The translations under genes and the position numbers were made by a program. This document shows, piece by piece, positions 15,916 through 24,468 of a DNA stretch of 64,000 bases (positions are counted from its first letter, which is position 1; each line of letters begins with the position of its first letter). The stretch is from Kitasatospora sp. MMS16-BH015 (GTDB taxonomy: Bacteria > Actinomycetota > Actinomycetes > Streptomycetales > Streptomycetaceae): contig NZ_CP025394.1 in assembly GCF_002943525.1 (NCBI RefSeq), positions 6,897,001 to 6,961,000 on the forward strand. The letters run 5' to 3'. The notes below the pieces were generated by a model. That model saw only the letters and a list, made by a program, of their open reading frames with translations, ran no database searches and was not told the DNA's origin.

Positions 15916-17707
15916 CGGTGAACGGGCCGGCCAGGACGGAGTAGCCGTCGTTGGCGAGGTAGTAGGCGTCGTAGCGGCCGGGGCCGCTCAGCTTGCCGGT
16001 GGCGAAGGTGGCGGCTCCGCTCTGGTTGGGGGTGTAGGACCAGGCGAGGGCGGACTGGGCGCCGGGGGTGACGCCGACCGGGTAGAGGCCGATCCAGTTC
16101 TTGGTGCTCACCTGGGAGGTGTTCGGGAGGGCGTAGCGGAGGGTGAAGTTGCCGCCGTTGGTGACGCCGTTGAGGGTGCCGGTCAGCGTCGGGGTGCTCG
16201 AACTCGCGTGTACGAAGGCCGCGTTGAGCGGGGTGGCGTAGGTGTCGTTGGCGGTCAGGCCGGGCAGGCCGAGGGCCTGCTCGATGGTGCGGCCGATGCT
16301 GTAGTGGTCGTAGTGGGTCGGGCTGCTGGTGCCGGCCGGGACGGTGCCCTGGGAGCCGACGGCGATGGTGGCGACGTGGTTGTAGCCCTCGTTCTCGCTC
16401 TCGTCCCAGGTCAGCAGGATCAGCGAACGCTGCTGCGTCCAGGCCGGGGAGGCCATGATCGGGGCCAGGGTCTGCTTCAGCCAGCCGTCCTGCACCTGCA
16501 GGCTGGTCGCGCTGCCGTTGCCCGAGCCCTCGCCGTCGTAGTAGTCGTCGGCGGCGATCCAGGAGAAGTTCGGCGTGGTGGCCGCCGACCGGAGGTCGGT
16601 GGTCAGCTGGGTGGTGTCGAAGAGGTGCGCCGCGCAGCGGGCCGGATTGCCGCTGATGTCGGTGTAGTTGATGAACGGCGCGTCGTCCGGCATGTACTTG
16701 GCGTCGTACTGGGTGGTGGTGTTGCAGGGCGTGCCCATGCCCTGCTCGTACGCCTTCCAGCTCTTGCCGGCGCCCTCGATGGTGTCGCCCAGGTTGCGCT
16801 GCGGCGAGTTGATGTTGGGCCAGTAGGTGGCGCCCTTGGTGTAGGTGTCGCCGCCCGCGATCGCCAGGTAGTTCTCGTCGCTCGGGTGGTAGACGCCGTG
16901 CGCGTCGGTGAGGGTGGCGCCCTGGGTCATCAGGCTGTGGATGAACGGGGTGTCACCCGGGTCGTTCATGATCTGGTTGTAGTCGGTGTTCTCCATCATG
17001 ACGGTGAACACGTGGTCGTAGCCAGGCACTTGGGAGACCGGCGGGGCCACCGGGGCGGGCGCGGCGACCGGGGTGGAGAGGGAGAGCGAGAGGTTGTCCA
17101 GGTAGCCGGTCTCGCTGCCGGTGGAGAGGAACTGCACCTCCACCTGGATCGAGCGGGTGCCGGCCGGGACGGCGCCGGTGGCCGAGCGGGAGAGGAACTT
17201 GGTGCCCAGGCCGCGGTCGGTGGCGGAGACGGTGGGCAGCTTGGCGGCGGCCCCGACCGGGCGCCCGCCGGCGTCCTTGAAGTGCAGGCTGACCGCGGCG
17301 TAGCCGCCGTAGGTGGTCCAACCACCCAGCCAGCCGGCCAGGTTGTACGTCACGCCGCCACCGTCGATGGCGCTCTGGGCGGAGGAGACGTCGACCGTCT
17401 GGGTCATCGCGCCGTCGCCGAAGTTGCCGGGGGCGAAGAAGCCCTTGCCGGGGGTGTTGCCGTCGCCGGGCAGCCCGAAGGAGCCGACCGAGGAGCACAT
17501 CACGTTGATCCCGCCGGCCTCGACCGTCCAGCCCGGCACGGTGCCGGCCGCACTCCAGTCGCCGGTGCAGTAACCGCCGCTCTCGGCATCGCCGTTGACG
17601 ATCAGGTTGCCGCTGCCGGTGACCGACTGGGCGGGGGCGGCGACCACCAGGGTGCCGAGCAGGGGGAGGGCGGCGAGCAGCCCGAGAGAGCCACGACGCA
17701 GTCGCAT
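15902..17707 (-). CDS. Secreted phosphoesterase/acid phosphatase with carbohydrate-binding-like domain
   Basis: This 601-residue secreted protein has a signal peptide MRLRRGSLGLLAALPLLGTL ending near the APAQS site. Residues about 35-205 form a beta-sandwich (GNLIVNGDAESGGYC...GYLDNLSLSLS), then the catalytic domain begins with YDHVFTVMMENTDYNQI near 230. GGDTYTKG, AADDYYDGEGSGNG, LTWDESENEGYNH and THYDHYSIGRTIEQ match the AcpA/phospholipase-C-like phosphoesterase family. A short C-terminal beta domain ends in GPFTVTVG. It is probably an extracellular phosphate scavenger. The start ATG at 17707 lies close to a long intergenic inverted repeat, so regulation from that gap is likely. Confidence 0.82.
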   Translation of the reverse strand: MRLRRGSLGLLAALPLLGTLVVAAPAQSVTGSGNLIVNGDAESGGYCTGDWSAAGTVPGWTVEAGGINVMCSSVGSFGLPGDGNTPGKGFFAPGNFGDGAMTQTVDVSSAQSAIDGGGVTYNLAGWLGGWTTYGGYAAVSLHFKDAGGRPVGAAAKLPTVSATDRGLGTKFLSRSATGAVPAGTRSIQVEVQFLSTGSETGYLDNLSLSLSTPVAAPAPVAPPVSQVPGYDHVFTVMMENTDYNQIMNDPGDTPFIHSLMTQGATLTDAHGVYHPSDENYLAIAGGDTYTKGATYWPNINSPQRNLGDTIEGAGKSWKAYEQGMGTPCNTTTQYDAKYMPDDAPFINYTDISGNPARCAAHLFDTTQLTTDLRSAATTPNFSWIAADDYYDGEGSGNGSATSLQVQDGWLKQTLAPIMASPAWTQQRSLILLTWDESENEGYNHVATIAVGSQGTVPAGTSSPTHYDHYSIGRTIEQALGLPGLTANDTYATPLNAAFVHASSSTPTLTGTLNGVTNGGNFTLRYALPNTSQVSTKNWIGLYPVGVTPGAQSALAWSYTPNQSGAATFATGKLSGPGRYDAYYLANDGYSVLAGPFTVTVG

Positions 17708-18069
17708 GGGGGAAACCTCGTCCCGTTGGTGAGGGTGGATGTCACGGCCTTTCGCCATGGACGGGACATAGAGATATCGGCCCGTACTGTCCGGCGGAAG
17801 AACGCCGACCGAACTTGGCTGGACAAGTTCGGTCGGCGATGTGTGCGAGAGGTGTGGACGTCCCTCATCCGGGCTGGTCAGCCGGTGCCGTCCGGCAGTT
17901 GGTGGGCGGGAGGCCGGCAGGTGGACCGGCCGACGGGTCGGGGGCCGGCCGGTTGACGGGGTGTCGTGGCCGGCCGGGTGATCCTGGCAGTGTGTCCGTT
18001 GCCCCGGGTGGGCGGGGCGGCTAGCGTGCCCGGACCGGATCGGCACGACGTTCAGGAAGCAGGTCGGAA
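17708..18069. promoter_or_regulatory. Divergent region with a 15-bp perfect inverted repeat
   Basis: This 362-bp gap separates two diverging genes and holds no supported gene. At 17803-17817 and 17824-17838 there is a perfect 15-bp inverted repeat (CGCCGACCGAACTTG and its complement) with a six-base loop. No T-tract follows, and it sits about 100 bp from the phosphoesterase start. It could be an operator for a dimeric repressor or an RNA hairpin in the leader of one of the two genes. Confidence 0.5.
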
Positions 18070-19470
18070 GTGGCCACGTCCAGCACCGTCAACGGCGGGG
18101 TCTCCCACTGGTACTCCGAGCTCGGGCCCGCCGAGCCGCGGCCGGCCCTGGACGGGTCGGTCGAGGTGGACGTGGCCGTGGTCGGGGGCGGGTACACCGG
18201 GCTCTGGACGGCGTACTACCTCAAGCAGGCCGACCCGGGCCTGCGGGTGGCGGTGCTGGAGCGGGAGTTCTGCGGGTACGGCGCCTCCGGCCGCAACGGC
18301 GGCTGGCTCTACAACGGGTTCGCCGGGCGCGGGGTGTTCGCGCGGCGGTACGGCAAGGAGCGGGCCGTCGCGATGCAGCGCGCGATGACCGCCTCGGTGG
18401 ACGAGGTGCTGCGGGTCTGCGCGGCGGAGGGCATCGAGGCCGACCAGGTCAAGGGCGGCGTGCTGGAGGTGGCCCGCACCCCCGCGCAGGTCGAGCGGCT
18501 GGACGCGTTCGTGGCGGCGGAGCACGCGTACGGCGAGACCGAGGTGCAGCGGCTCGGCGCGGCCGAGGCGGCCGAGCGGCTGGCCGTCGCCGGGGCGCTG
18601 GGCGCGAGCTGGACGCCGCACGGGGCCCGGCTGCAGCCGGTCAAGCTGGTGCGCGGGCTCGCGGCGGCGGCCGAGCGGCTCGGGGTGGAGATCTTCGAGC
18701 GCACGGCCGTGACCGGCATCCACCCGGCCTCGGGCGGGGCGAGGGCCCGGGCGGTGACGGCGCGCGGGGTGGTCTCGGCGCGGTACGTGCTGCGCTGCAC
18801 CGAGGGCTTCACCGCCGAGCTGCCGGGCGAGAAGCGCACCTGGCTGCCGATGAACTCCTCGATGATCGTCACGGCCCCGCTGCCCGCCGCCTTCTGGGAC
18901 GAGATCGGCTGGGCCGGCCGGGAGACGCTCGGCGACTTCGCGCACGCCTACATGTACGCCCAGCGCACCGCCGACGACCGGATCGCCCTCGGCGGCCGGG
19001 GCGTCCCGTACCGCTACGGCTCCCGGACCGACCTGGACGGCTCGACCGCCCCGCGCACCGTGGCCCAGCTCACCGAGATCCTGCACCGCTTCTTCCCGGC
19101 GGCCCGCGGCGCGGCGGTGGAGCACGCCTGGTCGGGGGTGCTGGGCGTGCCGCGCGACTGGTGCAGCACCGTGGTGCTCGACCCGCGCTCCGGCCTCGGC
19201 TGGGCCGGCGGCTACGTCGGCAGCGGCGTCACCACCACCAACCTGGCCGCCCGCACGCTCCGTGACCTCGTGCTCGGCACCCCCACCGAGCTCACCACCC
19301 TCCCCTGGGTCGGCCACCGCGTCCGCCACTGGGAGCCCGAGCCGCTGCGCTGGCTCGGCGTGCACGGCCTCTACGCCGCCTACCACTACGCCGACCGCCA
19401 GGAATCCGGCACCCGCCCGCACACCTCCCCGGTCGCCCGCCTCGCCGACCTCGTCTCGGGGCGGCACTGA
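18070..19470 (+). CDS. FAD-dependent amine/amino-acid oxidase (DAO family)
   Basis: This 466-residue flavoprotein has the dinucleotide motif VDVAVVGGGYTGLWTAYYLK near 32-51 and the covalent-oxidase-like segment EREFCGYGASGRNGGWLYNG. GWAGGYVGSGVTTTNLAART near 377 is the FAD-binding C-terminal signature. The layout fits the glycine/D-amino-acid oxidase family, including gamma-glutamylputrescine oxidases, which deaminate amines with O2. The start is GTG at 18070. It stands alone, followed by the SARP gene after about 250 bp, so its pathway is not shown by neighbours. Confidence 0.82.
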   Translation: MATSSTVNGGVSHWYSELGPAEPRPALDGSVEVDVAVVGGGYTGLWTAYYLKQADPGLRVAVLEREFCGYGASGRNGGWLYNGFAGRGVFARRYGKERAVAMQRAMTASVDEVLRVCAAEGIEADQVKGGVLEVARTPAQVERLDAFVAAEHAYGETEVQRLGAAEAAERLAVAGALGASWTPHGARLQPVKLVRGLAAAAERLGVEIFERTAVTGIHPASGGARARAVTARGVVSARYVLRCTEGFTAELPGEKRTWLPMNSSMIVTAPLPAAFWDEIGWAGRETLGDFAHAYMYAQRTADDRIALGGRGVPYRYGSRTDLDGSTAPRTVAQLTEILHRFFPAARGAAVEHAWSGVLGVPRDWCSTVVLDPRSGLGWAGGYVGSGVTTTNLAARTLRDLVLGTPTELTTLPWVGHRVRHWEPEPLRWLGVHGLYAAYHYADRQESGTRPHTSPVARLADLVSGRH

Positions 19471-19721
19471 CCGGGGCTGATGGCCGATCGGGCAGGCGGG
19501 GTGCCCGAAAGGGCAGTGCCGCGTGCCCGGAGGGTCGGGTGTGACGGGAGGGACACGGGGGAAACCAGGGGAAGTCGGACACGTCTGTTGTTCCTGTGTA
19601 TTTGCTGCACAGAATGGGGCCCGTTGAGTCTGTCGGCGGTCCCGACCGGAGGGGAATTCGGGGGCGGGTCGGTGACGGAGTGACGTGATCGGGAAAGCCC
19701 GCCGCACCCCTGGGGGACGAA

Positions 19722-22700
19722 TTGTCCGACGATGTCCGGTTCTTGGTGCTGGGACAGATGTGCGCCTACCGGGGCGACCTGCCGTTGGCCGTGGGTTCGC
19801 CGCAGCAGCAGGCGATGCTGGCGGTGCTGCTGCTGCGCTCCGGCCGGGCTGCCTCGATCCAGGAGCTGGTGGACGCGGTCTGGGGGGAGGAGCCGCCGGA
19901 TTCGGCGGCCGCCGCGGTGCGGACCTACGCCTGGCGGTGGCGGCGGGAGCTGGCCGAGACCAAGACCGAGCCGCAGACGCTGCTCTCGGCCGGGGACGGC
20001 TACCGCCTCGCGCTGCCCGCCGCGAACGTGGACGCGCTGCGCGCCGAGCAGCTGGCCGGCGAGGCGGCCCGGATCCGGGCGGTCGAGGGGCCCGCCGCGG
20101 CCCGCCGGGCCGTCGGCCTGGCGCTCGACCTGTGGCGCGGCGAGCCGCTGGCCGGCATCCCCGGCCCGTACGCCGAGCAGCAGCGACGCCGGCTGGACGA
20201 GCTGCGTCTGGCCCTGCTGGAGGAGAGCTTCGACCTCGACCTCCAGCTCGGCCGGGAGCAGCTGGCCATCCCCGAGCTGGGCGCGTTGATCGCCGCCCAC
20301 CCGCTGCGCGAGAGCACCCACGGCCTGTACATGCGCGCGCTCTACGCGGCCGGCCGCCAGGCCGACGCGCTGGCCGTCTACCACCGGCTGCGCCACCGCC
20401 TGACCGAGGAGCTGGGCGTCGAGCCCGGCCCCGAACTGCGCGGGCTGCACCAGCGGATCCTGGTCACCGACGAGTCGCTGACCCCCTCCCGGGCCCGGGC
20501 CGAGCTGGCCGCGCCCGCCCGCGCCGGGCAGGCCTCCCCGGTGGAGCCGCGCGGCGGCCCGGCCCCGGACTCCGCCGCGCTCGCCGAGCCGGAGGCCGCC
20601 GCCGACCCGCTCGGCCCGCCGGTGCCGGCCCAGCTGCCGGGCACCACCGCCGATTTCACCGGCCGCGAGGCCGTGCTCTGCCGACTGGTCGAGACCCTGA
20701 CCAGCACCGACTCCGAGCTGCCGATGGTGGCCGCGGTGGCCGGAATGGGCGGGGTCGGCAAGACCGCCCTGGCCCTGCGCGCCGCCCACCGAGTTCGGCA
20801 CGGCTTCCCCGGCGGGCAGCTCTACGCCGACCTGCGGGGCAGTGAGCACCAGCCCGCCGACCCCGGCATGGTGCTGGCCAGCTTCCTGGCCGCGCTCGGG
20901 GTGGGGGAGAGCGCGCTGCCCGAACACCTGGAGGACCGCTCCCGGCTGTTCCGCTCGCTGGTGGACGGCCGCCGGATGCTGGTGGTGCTCGACAACGCCC
21001 GGGACGCCGCGCACATCCGCCCGCTGCTGCCCGGCTCGGCCTGCTGCGCGGTGCTGGTCACCAGCCGGGCCCGGCTGCTCGACCTGCCGGTCTCCAGCCA
21101 GGTCGACCTGCCGGTCTTCGAGGCCACGGAGGCGCTGGCGCTGCTGGCCCGGATCGCCGGGCCCGAGCGGGTGGACGCCGATCCGGCCGCCGCGCTGGCC
21201 CTGGTGCGCAACTGCGGGCTGCTGCCGCTGGCGGTGCGGATCGTGGCGGCCCGGCTGGCCTCCCGGCCGTCCTGGACGGTCGCCTCGCTCACCGCGCGAC
21301 TGGCCGACGAGCGGCGCCGGTTCGCCGAGTTGCGCGCCGGTGAACTGGACGTGTCGGTGGTTTTCCAGCTCGGCTACCGGCAGTTGACGGATGATCAGGC
21401 GCGAGCCTTCCGCCGGGTGGCGGCCGTCTGCGGCCCGGACATCGGGCTGGCCTCGGCCGCCGCCGCCGTGGGCGGCGACGAGCAGACCGTCGAGGACCTG
21501 CTGGAGTCACTGGTGGACGCGGCCCTGCTCGAGGCGCCGGCCTTCGGCCGGTACGCCTTCCACGACCTGGTCCGCGCGTTCGTCCGGCAGCAGGCCGACG
21601 CCGTGGAGCGGGCCGAGGCCCTGCACCGCCTGCTGGACTTCCTGCTGGCTACCGCCACCGCCGCCTTCGAGCAGGTGGTGCCGGGTGACCCGGTGGGCGG
21701 CACGCTCGGTCCGGCCCGCTCGGCCGGGCTGCGCTTCACTGAGGCCCGCTCGGCCCGGGCCTGGGTGGCGGCCGAATCGCCCGGGGTCTTCCACGCGGTG
21801 CTGACCGAGGCCTGGGAGGCCCAGGGCCGCCCGGCCGAGGCCGAGGCGCTGCACGGCGAGAACCTGAGCCTGGCCGCCGACCTCCTGATCGCGGTCAGCG
21901 CCTTCGGCTCGGACCTCCAGCGCGAGCAACTGGCCCGGGCCGCCCTGGCGGTGGCCGAGGCCGCACAGGCCCGCGGCGACCGGCGCTCGGCCGGGCGGGC
22001 CCGCTTCCTCTGCGGAAACCTCGCGGTGCAGAACACCCACCTGGACGAGGCCGAGGAGCACACCCAGGCGGCGGTGGCCTACTGCCGCCAGGCAGGCGAC
22101 CGGGTGATCCTCGGGCAGAGCCTCAACGACCTGGGGCTGATCGCGCAGTTCCAGCACCGCTACGACGCGGCGGTGCGCCACTACGACGAGGCGATCGCGC
22201 TCGCCCGCGAGTTGGGGCAGCGCTCCGGCGAGCTGGTCACCACCGTCAACGCCGCGCTGGCCCGGGTGCGCAGCGGCCGGGCCGAGGACGCCGTCCGCGA
22301 CTGCGAGCGGGCGCTGCCCGCGCTGCGCGTGGTGGCGGACCACCACGGGGTCGCGTACGCGCTCTACGTGCGGGCCCTGGCCAGGCACGAACTCGCCCGC
22401 TACGACGAGGCGGTGGGCGATTTCACCGAGTGCCTCAGCCTCTGCCGGACGATGGAGCTGAACGGCCGGGAGGCCCAGGCCCGCTACCGGCTGGCGGACA
22501 CCCTGCGGGTGATGGGCCACCCGGCCGAGGCGGTGGCGCAGGCCCAGCGCGCGCTGGCCCGCTGCGCGGAGGCCCGGGCCGAGCGCGACCAGGGGCACGC
22601 CCTGGTGGTGCTCGGCCGGGCCCTGCACGATCTGGGGCAGCGGACGGAGGCGCTGGACCGGCTGGCGGAGGCCGGGGAGATCTTCCTGCGGCTCGGGCTG

Positions 22701-22748
22701 CCCGACGTCGGCCAGGTGGCCGACCTGCTGGAGCAGCTCAGCCGCTGA
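19722..22748 (+). CDS. AfsR/SARP-type regulator with NB-ARC ATPase and TPR domains
   Basis: This 1008-residue regulator begins with a SARP DNA-binding winged helix (residues 1-90, VRFLVLGQMCAYRGDLPLAV), then a bacterial transcriptional-activator domain (about 95-245, ending LTEELGVEPGPELRGLHQRI). A STAND/NB-ARC ATPase follows with the P-loop VAGMGGVGKTALALRAAH near 338 and Walker B MLVVLDNARDAAH. The C-terminal 300 residues are TPR-like repeats. The start is TTG at 19722 with GGGGGACGA just upstream. AfsR-like proteins activate secondary metabolism, so it may act on a cluster here, but no target is shown. It is convergent with a secreted 61-residue peptide. Confidence 0.9.
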   Translation: MSDDVRFLVLGQMCAYRGDLPLAVGSPQQQAMLAVLLLRSGRAASIQELVDAVWGEEPPDSAAAAVRTYAWRWRRELAETKTEPQTLLSAGDGYRLALPAANVDALRAEQLAGEAARIRAVEGPAAARRAVGLALDLWRGEPLAGIPGPYAEQQRRRLDELRLALLEESFDLDLQLGREQLAIPELGALIAAHPLRESTHGLYMRALYAAGRQADALAVYHRLRHRLTEELGVEPGPELRGLHQRILVTDESLTPSRARAELAAPARAGQASPVEPRGGPAPDSAALAEPEAAADPLGPPVPAQLPGTTADFTGREAVLCRLVETLTSTDSELPMVAAVAGMGGVGKTALALRAAHRVRHGFPGGQLYADLRGSEHQPADPGMVLASFLAALGVGESALPEHLEDRSRLFRSLVDGRRMLVVLDNARDAAHIRPLLPGSACCAVLVTSRARLLDLPVSSQVDLPVFEATEALALLARIAGPERVDADPAAALALVRNCGLLPLAVRIVAARLASRPSWTVASLTARLADERRRFAELRAGELDVSVVFQLGYRQLTDDQARAFRRVAAVCGPDIGLASAAAAVGGDEQTVEDLLESLVDAALLEAPAFGRYAFHDLVRAFVRQQADAVERAEALHRLLDFLLATATAAFEQVVPGDPVGGTLGPARSAGLRFTEARSARAWVAAESPGVFHAVLTEAWEAQGRPAEAEALHGENLSLAADLLIAVSAFGSDLQREQLARAALAVAEAAQARGDRRSAGRARFLCGNLAVQNTHLDEAEEHTQAAVAYCRQAGDRVILGQSLNDLGLIAQFQHRYDAAVRHYDEAIALARELGQRSGELVTTVNAALARVRSGRAEDAVRDCERALPALRVVADHHGVAYALYVRALARHELARYDEAVGDFTECLSLCRTMELNGREAQARYRLADTLRVMGHPAEAVAQAQRALARCAEARAERDQGHALVVLGRALHDLGQRTEALDRLAEAGEIFLRLGLPDVGQVADLLEQLSR

Positions 22749-22755
22749 CGGTCAC

Positions 22756-22941
22756 TCACTTCAGGGTCGGCGGCGGGGTGTAGCTGGAGCCGGTGTTGTT
22801 CCAGTCCTGCACCACGGAGCCCGCGACGGGCTGGGCGCTCGGCGCGGTGAGCTCGGCTGCGGCGGCGGCCACGCCACCGATGCCCACGATCGCCAGCAGG
22901 AGGGCCGCCGGGATGGTCTTGAGCTTCGCTGCGCGCTGCAT
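22756..22941 (-). CDS. Small secreted peptide (61 aa)
   Basis: This is a 61-residue precursor with a clear signal peptide: a basic start MQRAAKLK, the hydrophobic core AALLLAIVGIGGVAAAAA, and a small-residue cleavage region near 29. The predicted mature part is about 30 residues and ends WNNTGSSYTPPPTLK. The ATG at 22941 is preceded by AAAGGCAG. Its stop lies only seven bases from the stop of the opposing SARP-STAND regulator. I recognise no family. It could be an exported signal, but nothing beyond position and secretion supports that. Confidence 0.65.
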   Translation of the reverse strand: MQRAAKLKTIPAALLLAIVGIGGVAAAAAELTAPSAQPVAGSVVQDWNNTGSSYTPPPTLK

Positions 22942-23060
22942 GGTGACTGCCTTTCGTTCGGTGCGGGGATCAACTGGTCAGGACTGTGTCACCTCGCGAT
23001 CTATGGCCGATCTACGCTCTGGTGGGGTCCGGTATACGTCCGGTACTCGCGGCCCGGGCG

Positions 23061-23124
23061 GGTACGGATCCGGTACGGGCGGGTACGCATCCGGTACGGG
23101 CGGGTGCGGAGCCGGTACGGGGCG
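23061..23124. repeat. Three 21-22 bp tandem repeats
   Basis: Three head-to-tail copies of a unit like GGTACGGATCCGGTACGGGCG lie at 23061-23081, 23082-23102 and 23103-23124; the third is one base longer and the most diverged. They occupy the gap just downstream of the stop of the 302-residue hypothetical gene. Function unknown. Confidence 0.75.
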
Positions 23125-23127
23125 GGC

Positions 23128-24036
23128 TCAGGAGGTCGGTGTGACCCGGTCGCCCGCCGGTGTGACCCGGTCGCTCGTCAGCGTGACGCGCTCGCCGGCC
23201 ACGCTGAAGTGCAGCGAGAGCAGCGCGACCGGCAGCCGGAGCAGGCCCAGCAGCCCGCGCACCTTGTGCTGCCGGGAGGCGTGGTAGTCGGGGAGCACGT
23301 TGAGGTGGGCCACCGGCGGCCCGGCCAGGGCCTGGTCGACCAGCAGCCGCACCCCGCTGTCGGGGGCCTCCGGGTCGGTGACGGCGGTGAACCTCGCGTA
23401 GTAGGCGTGCAGCCGCTGCAGGGTCTCCTCGGCGGGCCCGGGCACGTCCAGGATGGCGGCGGCGGCCCGGTGCACGTCCCCGTCCGGGCCGAACCGGAGC
23501 CGGAAGTGGGTGTCGAACAGGTCCGGGGCGGTCCGGTAGACCAGCAGCGCGGCCTCCAGCAGCACGCCGCCGGTGATCCGGGCCCCGGCCGCGTCCTCCA
23601 GCAGCTCGCAGTCGCTGCCGTCGGGCAGCCGCAGGAAGAGGCCGCCGGCCCGCCGGTGCAGGCCGCCGGGCGGGTGCAGGGCCAGCAGCCGGGCGTGCAG
23701 CACGGCGGCGATCGCCCGCAGCACCGGGCTGGACTGCGGGACCGGCGGGCGCGGCGGTTCGGGCAGGTGGCGGCGTAGGTAGCCGAGGTAGGCCGAGGGT
23801 GGCTGGCGCACCAGCACCTGGTCGTCGTCCATCAGCGGGGTGAGCAGTGGCGGGCGCGGCTGTTCGGCGGCCAGCCGCCGCTGCACGGCGGCGCCGATCG
23901 CCACCCCGGCCGCCTGGTCGGCGTCCGGCTCGCGGTCGAGGTGGCCCCGACCGCACTCCAGGCTGTGCACCACCGGGCCGGGGTGGCCGGCCAACAGCTC
24001 GGCGGCCTGTGCGGCCAGGCGGTTCAGCGACTCCAT
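23128..24036 (-). CDS. Hypothetical protein, 302 aa
   Basis: I do not recognise this protein. It has no signal peptide or membrane segments. Visible features are VVHSLECGRGHLDREPDADQ near residue 22, PPSAYLGYLRRHLPEPPRPP near 80, and a C-terminal short repeat DRVTPAGDRVTPTS. The ATG at 24036 is chosen because GGGAGGATCCC lies immediately upstream. Composition and codon use match neighbouring genes. It stands alone between a tandem repeat and a decayed regulator, so context gives no function. Confidence 0.7.
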   Translation of the reverse strand: MESLNRLAAQAAELLAGHPGPVVHSLECGRGHLDREPDADQAAGVAIGAAVQRRLAAEQPRPPLLTPLMDDDQVLVRQPPSAYLGYLRRHLPEPPRPPVPQSSPVLRAIAAVLHARLLALHPPGGLHRRAGGLFLRLPDGSDCELLEDAAGARITGGVLLEAALLVYRTAPDLFDTHFRLRFGPDGDVHRAAAAILDVPGPAEETLQRLHAYYARFTAVTDPEAPDSGVRLLVDQALAGPPVAHLNVLPDYHASRQHKVRGLLGLLRLPVALLSLHFSVAGERVTLTSDRVTPAGDRVTPTS

Positions 24037-24468
24037 GGGATCCTCCCGTGCTCCCGTGGACGGGCGGCGTTCCCCCCGTCCGCTCGAAGGCCAGAGGATG
24101 ACGCGCATCGGTCAGTGATCGCTCTACGCTCGATCTTCGCGCAGCTCACCGGCACAGCCCAGCGAGGACGGTGCTCAGGTGGCACTCAACGGTGGCTTGG
24201 GTGATGGCCGACCGGATGGCGATCTGACTGATGCTCAGCGCCTCGGCCACCTTGAGCAGGTAGCCCCTGATGTCCGCCGAGATCAGCCGCCGGAGCAGCT
24301 GCGGGCCGTCGTCCATGCTGAGCACGATGATCTGCGAGCGCGGTGAGCGCGCGCAACTGCCGTACGGCCAGCGACACGTGCCGGCCCCGGCGGCGGCGGA
24401 AATTCGGTGGCTCCGCCCGGGGCGGGCCAGGCACAATCCGGCCGTAGTCGGGGTACGGAGGAGCCTGC
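24037..24468. other. Gene-poor stretch containing a decayed regulator
   Basis: This 432-bp stretch has no intact gene. It contains the remains of a LuxR-type response regulator on the minus strand (24146-24360) and, at its right end, the promoter and GGAGGAG ribosome-binding site of the next gene. The right end (about 24408-24468) is repeated near 25568. Confidence 0.6.
24146..24360 (-). pseudogene. NarL/LuxR-family response regulator remnant
   Basis: A reading frame here gives SQIIVLSMDDGPQLLRRLIS and ADIRGYLLKVAEA, which resemble the end of a receiver domain (the LLK motif). It runs directly into LSISQIAIRSAITQATVECH and LSTVLAGL, the LuxR DNA-binding helices. About 60 residues that normally lie between these parts are missing, and no plausible start codon precedes the receiver fragment. 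I therefore call a truncated, internally deleted pseudogene. Confidence 0.6.

Noticed and set aside
23012..23956. A 314-residue minus-strand frame overlapping the 302-residue hypothetical gene
   Set aside because: It is extremely Arg/Ala/Gly/Pro-rich and has no ribosome-binding site. The overlapping frame has normal composition and a strong one.
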